From the NCBI GenBank assembly GCA_963930185.1, contig CAWVLT010000074.1, positions 1 through 64,000 of the forward strand: DNA of 64,000 nt, in the 5' to 3' direction. Below are positions 18,151 through 26,383 of the stretch, piece after piece. The DNA comes from JAGZEG01 sp963930185. GTDB lineage: Bacteria; Actinomycetota; Coriobacteriia; Coriobacteriales; UMGS124. A model generated the notes under the pieces. That model was not told the DNA's origin and searched no databases. It saw nothing but the letters and a program-made list of their open reading frames with translations. The position numbers were made by a program, and so were the translations under genes. How positions within the stretch are numbered: position 1 is the first letter of the stretch; each line of letters begins with the position of its first letter.

Positions 18151-18591
18151 ATGAGTGAGACCACGACAGCCGCCAGCCCCTCCGCCGGCATCCAGACCAT
18201 CCTGCAGTATCTCTCGGCCGTGCCTGCATGGTATCTGGCCACGAGCGTGAACGACCAGCCGCACGTGCGCCCGTTCAGCTTTGCTGCCGAGCAGGGCGGC
18301 AAGGTGTGGTTCGTCACCGCCACTACCAAGGACGTGTGGGAGGAGCTCGAGAGCAACCAGCGTATCGAGGCGACCTCGTGGTGGCCCGGCCATGGCTGGC
18401 TCATCCTGCGCGGCAAGGCTGGCCTGGAGGACAGGGTGAATGACGAGATCCGCGAGGCCGGCTACGACCACCTCACCAAGCTGGGCGAGCACTACGACGG
18501 CCCCAATGACCCCACGCTGGTGTTCTTCTCGGTCGAGGAGCCCCAGGCCTGGATCTGTAACCACGACGAGTGGAAGCCCATCGAGCTGTAA
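18151..18591 (+). CDS. Pyridoxamine 5'-phosphate oxidase-like flavin protein
   Basis: A 146-residue protein with the split-barrel FMN-binding fold of the PPOX-like superfamily. The start at 18151 has GGGAG about 9 bp upstream. Typical sequence is WYLATSVNDQPHVRPFSF (residues 26-43), then KVWFVTATTKDVWEEL and a C-terminal strand region. Small members of this family bind FMN or F420 or act on haem, and their substrates are rarely known. It is monocistronic. The CDS has ordinary codon use. Confidence 0.87.
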   Translation: MSETTTAASPSAGIQTILQYLSAVPAWYLATSVNDQPHVRPFSFAAEQGGKVWFVTATTKDVWEELESNQRIEATSWWPGHGWLILRGKAGLEDRVNDEIREAGYDHLTKLGEHYDGPNDPTLVFFSVEEPQAWICNHDEWKPIEL

Positions 18592-18651
18592 GGGTTTTGG
18601 CACCGCCCCGGTGTCTGTGCCAGTCGTTTTAGTGCAGGGGGGGGTGAATCG

Positions 18652-19469
18652 ATGCCGAAGGAAATGTTCGGTGACGTCGTTTGGGATGTCAAGGATCTCA
18701 CCCGGCTCATCTGGAGTGAACGCGCCTCTTCGTCGTCAGGGACGGCTGGCACGTACTTGAAGTCCTGCGAAGGCTCGGGCCCTGACATGACGTATTGCAA
18801 GCTCTCGCGGTTCAATGGCTTGGAGATCGATGGGCATGAGTGCGTAAATGCACGTGTGGAAATTGACGGCAAGGAGCATGTCACCTGGCTTAACTCCTCG
18901 CCCAGCTTCCGGAAGCCCGAAGAACGCAGGCTCGCCTCGGCACGTTCTATGACCTGCATAAGCAAGGCGACGAGACTCCCCATCAGCCGTGTGTGAGATT
19001 TGGCTGGGAAGATTGCATCAAACAGATGATGCTCGCTGGCTATCTGGTGGCCAACCGTGACAGGCGTTCGTCCAATATCGAAGTTCTTGCATCGCCGGAT
19101 GGCCGCTGGAGGCTGGCGCCCGTGTTTGACACGGGGCTATCTTTGGTTGCCCCGTATGCAAACAATGAGGAGCCTGTGCAGCTGTTTGACCCTCTTGGGC
19201 CTGTTGGAACAACGAACTTTATCGGTTCGTGATCGCTCGAAGAGCATCTCGAGAGCGCGTTGCCGATACTTGGGATCCGTAGTCTGCGCGAGCGTGGCGA
19301 GGAGCGATTGCTCGTGGGCCTTGACGAGGTGTGGGCACATGATCTTGGGGAGGAGTACGATCCGTGCGTGCTGCTCATGAGTGGGGAGGGTGGGAGCTCG
19401 CAGGATGGGTTTTACTTGTGGGGGATGACAGATTCTGGTCAGGAAATGTCGTTGTCGGACGCAGCGTGA
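18652..19469 (+). pseudogene. Broken HipA-like kinase gene
   Basis: Remains of a small HipA-like kinase gene. Frame 1 (from 18652) gives GTAGTYLKS and GHECVN. The reading then shifts near 18930-18940 into the frame that reads FYDLHKQGDE, LVANRDRRSSNIEVL and LAPVFDTGLSL, the kinase catalytic and metal-binding region. That frame meets an in-frame TGA at 19230-19232 exactly where family members have arginine (IGS-stop-SLEEHL; CGA to TGA) and then continues to 19469. The segment between GHECVN and ARVEIDGKEH also looks shortened by a deletion. At least three lesions make it non-functional. Confidence 0.82.
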
Positions 19470-19696
19470 CGGGATGCCGGGCGACAGGGAGGCGTCGTCC
19501 AACGTCGGTAAATTCACTTGAATATCGGCGTCTGTTAGCATGACAAGAACGGTGAGCCCGGTTTCGCGGATGCTGTCTCGCCAGAACCATCGGTAGCTGG
19601 CATAGAAAATGAGACTCGACAGAATAACGCCTACGCCAGTCGCCAGGTGGATGAGTAACGGACCAGTTGAGACCTGCTGCTCTGGATACCACGTAT
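19470..19696. other. Gene debris between two pseudogenes
   Basis: No intact gene. On the minus strand an open stretch (about 19680 to 19480) reads like a lone membrane segment (GVGVILSSLIFYASYRWFW) running into LTDADIQVNLPTLDD. It lacks a start with a ribosome site and overlaps the HipA remnant, so I treat it as a possible fragment of an unidentified membrane protein. Confidence 0.3.
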
Positions 19697-19885
19697 AGTT
19701 TGCACAGCCTGTATGCGGCGGGCACGGCGGTGGGTGGCATGTATAGCGATCACTACGGAAATGCCGAGGGTCCTTGCCTGTCGTTCTGTATGACTTCGGG
19801 CCGCGTCGCGGCGACCTATGCCGTTAATAATGCCTTGGGGACTGATTACAAGCACATGGATCTGGTGCCCGAGGCGATCGACTAA
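19697..19885 (+). pseudogene. C-terminal remnant of a tenth flavoprotein reductase
   Basis: About 60 codons that encode only the last part of an FAD_binding_2 flavoprotein: SLYAAGTAVGGMYSDHYG, then GPCLSFCMTSGRVAATYA. This is the conserved C-terminal FAD loop and closing helix. Nothing upstream supplies the other 450 or so residues and there is no start. It does not look like a copy of any intact flavoprotein in the window, so it derives from a different, lost paralogue. Confidence 0.75.
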
Positions 19886-19928
19886 CAGAGCGGCTTTCCC
19901 GGGTTTGGCCGGAAGAATGATCAGGTGA

Positions 19929-19962
19929 GGCCCCGCCGCCAGCAACAGATGGCTGCGGGGCC
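19929..19962 (-). terminator. Terminator of the haem-tailed flavoprotein gene
   Basis: GGCCCCGC / GCGGGGCC hairpin with an extended CCA/TGG inner arm, 70 bp beyond the stop at 20032. Confidence 0.6.
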
Positions 19963-20031
19963 GCACTTTGGGCGCGGCGTCGTACGGACTTTGGGAGGGA
20001 TACTCTGCCGCGCGGCGATGGCTAACGATGT

Positions 20032-21753
20032 TTATCCGAAGTCGTGGTAGTTGGGCTCATTCACCTGGCGGTTGTCACCGTGACAGTCAGAGCAGATGCC
20101 GGTGGGGATGACTGCCTGCTCGCTTGACTCAAGGCCAGTGGGGGCCGCCTCTTCCCATGCCTCGTCCGCTGCGGCATTTTTGCCGGCTAGGCGGCCAAAG
20201 ATGAGCGCTTGGCCTAGGCCTCCGTTGTAGTAATAACCTTCGCGAGCTGCATAGCTGCCGGTTACGATGCCCGCAGCATACAGACCGGGAATGGTATTGC
20301 CATCAGCGTCGATGACATGGGCGTCCAGATCAGTGTCGACGCCACCGTAGGTTGCGTATGGGCGCGGCCTGATGTCCAGGGCATAGAACGGCCCCTGGTC
20401 AATGGGCTGGCAGCCATCGAGCAGCTTGCCGAAAGCCTCGTCGGTGCCGCTGGCAATATAGCCGTTGTATTCATCGATCGAAGCCTGTGCCGCATCTGCC
20501 GGCACCCTCATGATGGCAAAGAGCTCCTTGAGGGTGTCTGCCTGCACGACTCGGTTGTTATAGGGAATGGCATTGAGGATGAGATCGGCGACCATCGGAT
20601 GGCTGTCAAACACATACCATGCCTCTTGGCAGACCTGCTGGGCCGTCGCGCGACCGATGAGGTGATAACCGTTGGACTCGCTGACGTAGCGATTGCCGTC
20701 GTAGTTAAGCAAAACACCTGGCTGCTGGCTTATGGAAACCTGGCCCTCCAGACCGCCAAACAGAATGAGCGTGGTCGAGAACTGCCCCGAGTTCGTGCCT
20801 GCCTCATAGGGGTACCAGTGGCAGCCGAGGCCCATCTCGGAGACGGATCCCCCTACCTGACGTGCCATGCGAATGCCGTCACCCGTGACGCCGTAGGAGC
20901 CGCCGCCGAGGATGCCCTTGGTGATGGGCAGATAGCGCTCCATCATGCCACGGTTGCTGCAGAATGCGCCGGTTGCGAGGATGACTGCCTTGGCCGCCTT
21001 GACCGCAATCTGCCGGTCGTTCTCGTCATAAGCATACAGACCGATGACACGGCCCTCATCGTTGGTGATGAGGCGGTCGGCTACCGTGCGCAGCCTGACA
21101 TCGACGCCGATCTCATTTGCGTGCGTGTTGAACGCCGTCATGACCGAACTGCCGGGATCCTGGGCCATCCACGTACGTGCGTTCTTCGTGTTCCATGTGG
21201 GCTGGGGGAGCACGCCTTCTGTAACGGGATCTTCTGCCGTGCCGGACGGCGTCCATCCGATGCCGACGGTATCGCGGGTCCAGGTCATCGTCTCCGGGGT
21301 GAGATCGCTCTGCAGCTGGGTGAAGGGATGCTCGGCGGGAAACTCGCGTCCCTGCTCGGCGAAGGCACCCCACTTGTAGCTATTGGCAAGGTCTGTCATG
21401 TACTCTTCAATCGAGTCTTCGATGCCCAGCTCTGCCTGTGCTTCAGGCCAGGGGCCAATTAGGCTCTGGCCGGACAGGCCGGTATCGCCACCGGTTGCGC
21501 CGAGTTTCTCAAGCACGAGCACGGAGGCGCCTGCTTCCTTCGCGGTGCAGGCCGCGGCCATGCCGGCCCCTCCGGCACCGACGATCACGACATCGGCCTG
21601 CATGTCCCATGATTCGGGAACGTTGTTCCCCTCGGCCTGTGCAGGCTTGGCGCTAACGGCCGCGGCCGTTGCTGCTGCCGCCGCTGTTGCCCCAAGCATG
21701 ATCGAACCTGTCGCAAAGGATCGTCTACTTATGCGCGTCTCGGTAATGGGCAC
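20032..21753 (-). CDS. TAT-exported flavoprotein with a C-terminal CXXCH haem motif
   Basis: A 573-residue flavoprotein starting at a GTG (21753) behind AAAGGGG. The twin-arginine motif is SRRSFATG (9-16), and the signal ends near residue 40 (AQA-EG). The FAD loop is GAGGAGMAAA (59-68), the substrate loop GNRYVSES and the C-terminal FAD region IPGLYAAGIVTGSYA. After the normal family end, a tail of about 35 residues carries ICSDCHGDNRQ: Cys554, Cys557, His558, a c-type haem-binding CXXCH. The known family has N-terminal haem domains or separate cytochrome subunits; a lone C-terminal haem would be an unusual electron inlet. The upstream gene on the same strand is a LuxR-type regulator. Confidence 0.9.
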   Translation of the reverse strand: MPITETRISRRSFATGSIMLGATAAAAATAAAVSAKPAQAEGNNVPESWDMQADVVIVGAGGAGMAAACTAKEAGASVLVLEKLGATGGDTGLSGQSLIGPWPEAQAELGIEDSIEEYMTDLANSYKWGAFAEQGREFPAEHPFTQLQSDLTPETMTWTRDTVGIGWTPSGTAEDPVTEGVLPQPTWNTKNARTWMAQDPGSSVMTAFNTHANEIGVDVRLRTVADRLITNDEGRVIGLYAYDENDRQIAVKAAKAVILATGAFCSNRGMMERYLPITKGILGGGSYGVTGDGIRMARQVGGSVSEMGLGCHWYPYEAGTNSGQFSTTLILFGGLEGQVSISQQPGVLLNYDGNRYVSESNGYHLIGRATAQQVCQEAWYVFDSHPMVADLILNAIPYNNRVVQADTLKELFAIMRVPADAAQASIDEYNGYIASGTDEAFGKLLDGCQPIDQGPFYALDIRPRPYATYGGVDTDLDAHVIDADGNTIPGLYAAGIVTGSYAAREGYYYNGGLGQALIFGRLAGKNAAADEAWEEAAPTGLESSEQAVIPTGICSDCHGDNRQVNEPNYHDFG

Positions 21754-21899
21754 AATAACCCCTTTCCTTACTCCCAGGCCAAACTCGAATAGGTCGGTCT
21801 TACGACCTATCCGCTTTACGAAAGAGACTATAGAAGTGAGGCAGCATTGCAGGTAGATTGAGATGGAAGATGCTATTGGGAGGTTTAGTGGCTAAAGGA

Positions 21900-21927
21900 A
21901 GGCCCCAATGTCTTTGCATCGGGGCCT
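21900..21927 (-). terminator. Hairpin between the LuxR gene and the haem-tailed flavoprotein gene
   Basis: AGGCCCC / GGGGCCT with an inner ATG/CAT arm, followed on the minus strand by TCCTTTAGCC. It ends the regulator transcript about 100 bp after its stop, so the flavoprotein gene probably has its own promoter. Confidence 0.6.
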
Positions 21928-22026
21928 ACGTCCTTATTCATAAAAACACACATGGGTATTATTTCCTATTTCATCATGATGCGTTCATAATCCTCGGGAA
22001 TTCTTCGGAAGCGTATTCGCCTGGCT

Positions 22027-23019
22027 CTAATGGAAAAATCCGTTTGTCGCAGCGAAAACAACGATCTGCGATCGGTTGGATTTACCGAGCTTTGAAAGAA
22101 TGCTGCTCAGATAGTTCTTCACAGTGCTGTCTGCGAGTGAGAGGCGCTTGGAGATTTCGGCGTTGGTGAGGCCTTGTGCGATCAGCTCAATCACTTCGCG
22201 CTCGCGACCCGTAATGTTGTGAGCAAGGCATGCCTGCTCAAATGGCCTCGTTTCTTCACTGCTGCCCTGTTGTTGTGAGGGGCTGCGCCTTGTCTTGGGC
22301 TGTCTTCCATCGGCGCCTTCGCTTGCGTCCTGCCTTATACGCAGGATTTCTGAAACAAGGTCAGTTTCCATCATTTTCAGTTGAGTGATCTCGGAGCGCA
22401 GGCGCATCAGATCTGCTGTGTCCTCCATGTTGGCCACGGTATCATACAGGCTGTTTGTTTTTTCTCGCAGGTTTAGTAGGGCGAGGTAAAAGCGATGATA
22501 GATCTCGAGCTCGATTTGTCGGCACCTCTCGGCATCTGCTTCTTGCTTGATGGATTTAACGTACTCTGCAAGGTCATCCATGTTCTGGCGAATGTGCGCT
22601 TTTGTGACATTGTTCTGTTCGCGGCGGAACTCTATGACGAGCGCATAGAGTTTGTCTGGCTCATTTTGGTAGTCGGCCCAAAGGAGAGGGAGTATCCCCT
22701 CATCGGGAAGCAGCACACACTCACAGCTGTCGATGATGTCTGTCATTCCGAAGAAGGGTGCATCTGCCAACTCGGAGATATGCGGGTAATATAGGCGGCC
22801 TGCATGAACGGATTGCTCGCCGGCCATCGCTCTCATTATGTCTTGGAAGCCTATCGCCATCCACGCGCGCCGCTCTTCTGCGGGGAGTGTATTGAGAGGG
22901 GAGAACCGGTATGAATGAGAGGAGACTTCAAGACATGTTTCGATGAGTTCATCATAATGCCGCTCGTAGAAGGCACGTAGTTCTTTGCGTGCATCGAAGT
23001 CTGGAACTGCCTCTGGCAT
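22027..23019 (-). CDS. Soluble LuxR-family regulator
   Basis: A 330-residue regulator. The ATG at 23019 follows GGAGGAAAACCA. Unlike the other LuxR proteins here it has no membrane segments. Residues 1-150 form an acidic, aromatic-rich domain I do not recognise. Residues about 150-215 are strongly helical (QNMDDLAEYVKSIKQEADAE and following) and may be a coiled-coil dimerisation region. The LuxR HTH is at the C-terminus (NITGREREVIELIAQGLTN, then STVKNYLSSILSKLGKSNRS). It is located just upstream of, and co-oriented with, the haem-tailed flavoprotein, its likely target. The signal sensed is unknown. Confidence 0.88.
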   Translation of the reverse strand: MPEAVPDFDARKELRAFYERHYDELIETCLEVSSHSYRFSPLNTLPAEERRAWMAIGFQDIMRAMAGEQSVHAGRLYYPHISELADAPFFGMTDIIDSCECVLLPDEGILPLLWADYQNEPDKLYALVIEFRREQNNVTKAHIRQNMDDLAEYVKSIKQEADAERCRQIELEIYHRFYLALLNLREKTNSLYDTVANMEDTADLMRLRSEITQLKMMETDLVSEILRIRQDASEGADGRQPKTRRSPSQQQGSSEETRPFEQACLAHNITGREREVIELIAQGLTNAEISKRLSLADSTVKNYLSSILSKLGKSNRSQIVVFAATNGFFH

Positions 23020-23330
23020 TGGTTTTCCTCCATGTTGTGCATGCCTAGTGGTGACAGCGGTATCTTAGTTGTGTCATGACTGTAGTACAAACTTTTTAAA
23101 TATGGCAACTTTTATATTCGAGGCGCATGGGTAAAGCTGCTTAAAAATGGCCATCAAACACGGCTTTTGGTCGACACGTGCTCCCCTCCTTTGTCGTACA
23201 ATGGCCGCACATGGAGTGGAATGCAGGCCGCTGACCTTACGGCGGCGCACCGACTCGCTGGGGTGCCTGCCACATCATGGTACGCACTCCGCGCCACATG
23301 ACGCGGCCTGCCGGCAAAGAAGGGATCACC
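23020..23330. other. Divergent intergenic region
   Basis: About 310 bp between the leftward LuxR gene and the rightward secreted-protein gene. The AT-rich part near 23070-23150 is the likely site of promoters. I see no repeat or RNA gene. Confidence 0.4.
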
Positions 23331-24815
23331 ATGGAACGCAGAGCACCTCTCGTCGTATCCGCCGCGCTCGTCGCCTCGCTGGGTCTTGGTCTCACGGGTC
23401 TCGCGGCATCGCCGGCCTTAGCCTCCGAGGGTGGGTCGACGGATCTCTCTGGCCTGCTGGGGAGGCTCGCTCAGACGGAAACCGCCACGCCGGCTGACCC
23501 CGAGGACGCTTCTGACGTGACTGCTGACGAAGGGGCTTCGGCCGACGAGGCTGCTCCCGAAGCCTCAACCGCGAGCACCGAGGAGGACGGTCTTGCGGCC
23601 ATAAAGTCGGGGCTGTTGGGCGGTGACCATGCGAGCGCTGCCAAGTCCGCCCCCACAGCCTCGTCCTCGGCTACCGACTCCTCCGCTTCGTCTCAGCCCG
23701 CCAAGCTGTCTGATGACCCCTACGCCATGCAGTTCGAGTTCGACGGCTCTGTCATCCAGCTGCCCTGCGCGGTCGCCGACCTCATGGATCTGGGCTTCGC
23801 CCTGGACGAGGCGGACGCCGGTGACGTTTTGGAGGACGGCTACACCGCCAGCGTGACCATGAACTTCGGCGATCCGGATGACTACATCTACGTCATCTGC
23901 AGCATCTATAACAACTCTGGCTCGGAGAAGCCGTTTGAGGAGTGCATGATCGACGACGTCTACCTCATGGCGGGCAGCTTGGAGGGGCACACCGTGGTGA
24001 CGCCCGGTGGCATCACGCTGGGCGTCTCGACGCGCGAGGATGTCGAGGCGATCTACGGCCCCGCCGAGGACCCCTACGAGGACGGCGACTACGTGGCGCT
24101 CGGCTACGAGAAGAACGGTGACTACCGCGACTCCATGGACTTCACCATCGTGGATGGCGTGCTGTACGAGATCGACATCCACTCCTCGGGCGAGTACCAG
24201 GTTTCGCAGGCCGCTGCGGCGGCTCGCGATGATGCCGACGACGCCGAAGCCGCGGGGACGACGACCGCCACCGGGCCGGTTGAGCGCGTCTCGCCCGAGA
24301 TCGCCGAGCTCTCGAGCGACCCCTACTCCTACCAGTTTAGCCTTGATGGGGTGAACTTCCAGCTACCGTGCTACGTGGCCGACCTGCAGGCGGCGGGCTT
24401 CATGCTCGAGGCTGGCGAGGCCGGAGACATCCTGGAGGACGGCTACCAGACGAGCACGAGCATGTACTACGGCGACCCGGATGACTACGTCTACGTCACG
24501 GTGACGATCTGCAACGTCTCCGGCTCCGAGCTGCCGCTTTCCGAGTGCATGGTGTGCGGCCTGTCGTTTAACGAGCGTACGCTTGGCGAGGCGGGCCACA
24601 CGGTGGAGATCCCCGGTGGCATCGTTCTGGGCACATCAACCGAGGACGAGGTCATGGCCGCTCTCGGCGAGCCGGTCTATGCTTGGGAGTCCGATGACGG
24701 AACGGCTACCTCGTACGACTTCCAGGCAAGCCCGGATGACTTCTACAATTCCATCAGCCTGTGGTTTGACGAGGGCGTGCTGACCGAGATCTCGCTTTCG
24801 GTGACGCCGATGTAA
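23331..24815 (+). CDS. Secreted protein with two tandem homologous domains
   Basis: A 494-residue exported protein. The start at 23331 follows AAGAAGGGATCACC. An N-terminal Sec-type signal (LVVSAALVASLGLGLTGLAA) ends near residue 30. A low-complexity Ser/Ala/Glu-rich linker runs to about residue 120. Two copies of a domain of about 150 residues follow: the first begins DDPYAMQFEFDGSVIQLPC, the second DPYSYQFSLDGVNFQLPC. Both contain GDPDDY(I/V)YV and a PGGI(T/V)LG(V/T)ST segment. I do not recognise the domain; calcium binding or surface adhesion would be guesses. It is followed by a strong terminator and appears monocistronic. Confidence 0.85.
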   Translation: MERRAPLVVSAALVASLGLGLTGLAASPALASEGGSTDLSGLLGRLAQTETATPADPEDASDVTADEGASADEAAPEASTASTEEDGLAAIKSGLLGGDHASAAKSAPTASSSATDSSASSQPAKLSDDPYAMQFEFDGSVIQLPCAVADLMDLGFALDEADAGDVLEDGYTASVTMNFGDPDDYIYVICSIYNNSGSEKPFEECMIDDVYLMAGSLEGHTVVTPGGITLGVSTREDVEAIYGPAEDPYEDGDYVALGYEKNGDYRDSMDFTIVDGVLYEIDIHSSGEYQVSQAAAAARDDADDAEAAGTTTATGPVERVSPEIAELSSDPYSYQFSLDGVNFQLPCYVADLQAAGFMLEAGEAGDILEDGYQTSTSMYYGDPDDYVYVTVTICNVSGSELPLSECMVCGLSFNERTLGEAGHTVEIPGGIVLGTSTEDEVMAALGEPVYAWESDDGTATSYDFQASPDDFYNSISLWFDEGVLTEISLSVTPM

Positions 24816-24865
24816 CGCGCCCGCCGAGCTTGCGAACGGTTTTGCTTTCCTGGGCAGTTGCCGGG

Positions 24866-24904
24866 CGGGTGATTGGCGTTTTAGGGCGCCGATCACCCGT
24901 TTTT
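24866..24904 (+). terminator. Intrinsic terminator after the two-domain secreted protein
   Basis: CGGGTGATTGGCG / CGCCGATCACCCG stem with a TTTTAGGG loop, immediately followed by TTTTTC. A textbook rho-independent terminator. Confidence 0.9.
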
Positions 24905-25181
24905 CATGTCAGTTTTCAGAAGTGTTGCGAGGAGTTTGACACGCATGATGCCAATGCGATGATGTGCGATCGTGGTGGTCATGTGAAAAAGAGCGTCTAT
25001 CTATGATCTAACGCCAGTCTGACAAGCACAGATCCATGAAAAGCCCGAGGTCAGGCCTGTTGAATCCCAAGCTTGTCATATGTGGGTAAGACGAATACCA
25101 GCTCCATAGAAATCACATGATAGTTCCTCCACTGTTTCGGTACCTTCGGCGTGACGAGATAGTCGGCCGAATGGGGGGTCT
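24905..25181. other. Intergenic region before the Rpn-like gene
   Basis: About 280 bp, noticeably less GC-rich than its surroundings. No coding or RNA feature recognised. Confidence 0.4.
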
Positions 25182-26258
25182 ATGGGGAACGGGGACGCCA
25201 GGCAAAACGCACGGCACGCGGACGCATCGCAAGACGCCGGGTCGGACGCTTTCGAGAGAAGCGGCAGGCTAATTGGGGAGAAGGGGCGGGCGGCACTCTA
25301 TGACGCCGCCTGCAAACGGCTGCTTTCCCAGAGGGTTATTCTTGCCCAGATCATGAGGGGGTTACTTGGGGAGTACGAGGGCTGTTCGGTTGATGAGATC
25401 GCGCGATCCTGCATAGAGGGGGCTCCTCACGTAGATGGAAGCTTTCTAGTGGGCGAGGGGGCGCCCCCGCTTGTCGCGGGTGTCGATGTCCGGGGTGCCT
25501 CGCTTACGGCCGGGCAGGTTGACTTCGATGTTCTTGTCTATGCAAAACGGCCTTCTGGCGTCTGTAATGGCAGGATGCGCGAAGATGCATCGGGGTTGAC
25601 GGGGCTTGTGATCAACGTCGAGGCGCAGCACGACTTCAGTCCCGGCTATCCGTTGCTCAAACGCGCGCAGTACTATTGCGCCCAGCTGCTGGTAGCTCAG
25701 TATGGAACGGAGTTTACCAACTCGCATTACGAACGCCTGCGAAAGGTGTACTCGATCTGGCTGTGTACGAACCCGCCGAAGAGGCTGAGGGGAACTGTCG
25801 GGTGGTATGAGACGGGGGAGCGAACGTTCCCTGAAGGCACGTCAGGCTGGAATCGAAGCGCCTATGACCTTTTCGGCATCATCATGGTGTACCTCAACGA
25901 CCATGATACCGGCAGGCGTGACGGGCATCACGGTCTGGTCAATCTCCTTTCGATGCTCTTCGTCTCCCGGCTGAGTGCCTCCGAGAAGTTGGAATTTCTT
26001 GCGAAGGAGTACAATATCGCTGTGTCACATGAGCTGGAAGGTGGTGTCAGGGCAATGGGGAGCTTTGCGCAGGGGCTGATGGAAAGAAGTTTCTCCGACG
26101 GCAAGGTCGAGGGAAAGGCCGAGGGAATTGTCCAGTCGCTCGAGAGTCTGGTGCGCAGCACGGGCTGGACGATTGACCGCGCCATGGACGTGCTAGGGAT
26201 CTCCAGGGACGAGAGGCCGGACTACAGGGAGCGGCTTGCCCGGCGGCTTCAGTCGTGA
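25182..26258 (+). CDS. Rpn-like PD-(D/E)XK nuclease family protein
   Basis: A 358-residue protein of the PD-(D/E)XK nuclease / Rpn recombination-promoting family. The start at 25182 follows a G-rich stretch GGGGGG. The nuclease core is visible as YDAACKRLLSQRVILAQIM, an acidic VDFDVLVYA strand and the LVINVEAQ strand that supplies the E-x-Q catalytic residues. YCAQLLVAQYGTEF and SIWLCTNPP complete the fold. The C-terminus (FSDGKVEGKAEGIVQ) is the usual coiled tail. Family members often occur in multiple variable copies and are linked to DNA exchange or defence. The target here is unknown. Confidence 0.82.
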   Translation: MGNGDARQNARHADASQDAGSDAFERSGRLIGEKGRAALYDAACKRLLSQRVILAQIMRGLLGEYEGCSVDEIARSCIEGAPHVDGSFLVGEGAPPLVAGVDVRGASLTAGQVDFDVLVYAKRPSGVCNGRMREDASGLTGLVINVEAQHDFSPGYPLLKRAQYYCAQLLVAQYGTEFTNSHYERLRKVYSIWLCTNPPKRLRGTVGWYETGERTFPEGTSGWNRSAYDLFGIIMVYLNDHDTGRRDGHHGLVNLLSMLFVSRLSASEKLEFLAKEYNIAVSHELEGGVRAMGSFAQGLMERSFSDGKVEGKAEGIVQSLESLVRSTGWTIDRAMDVLGISRDERPDYRERLARRLQS

Positions 26259-26311
26259 GGGTGCGGCATATTCGCCTGCGCTGACGGAAATGGTTTTCCG
26301 AGCACATGAAT

Positions 26312-26356
26312 GGGCGGGCAGCCGGAGGCTCTTTTCCTCGGGTTGCCCGCCCTTTT
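26312..26356. terminator. Bidirectional terminator between Rpn-like and NhaC genes
   Basis: GGGCGGGCA / TGCCCGCCC with an inner GAGG/CCTC arm and TTTT after it on the + strand. The flanking genes converge on it (stops at 26258 and 26384). Confidence 0.85.
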
Positions 26357-26383
26357 GCTTGCAGTTGCTAGGCTGCTGCCTGC

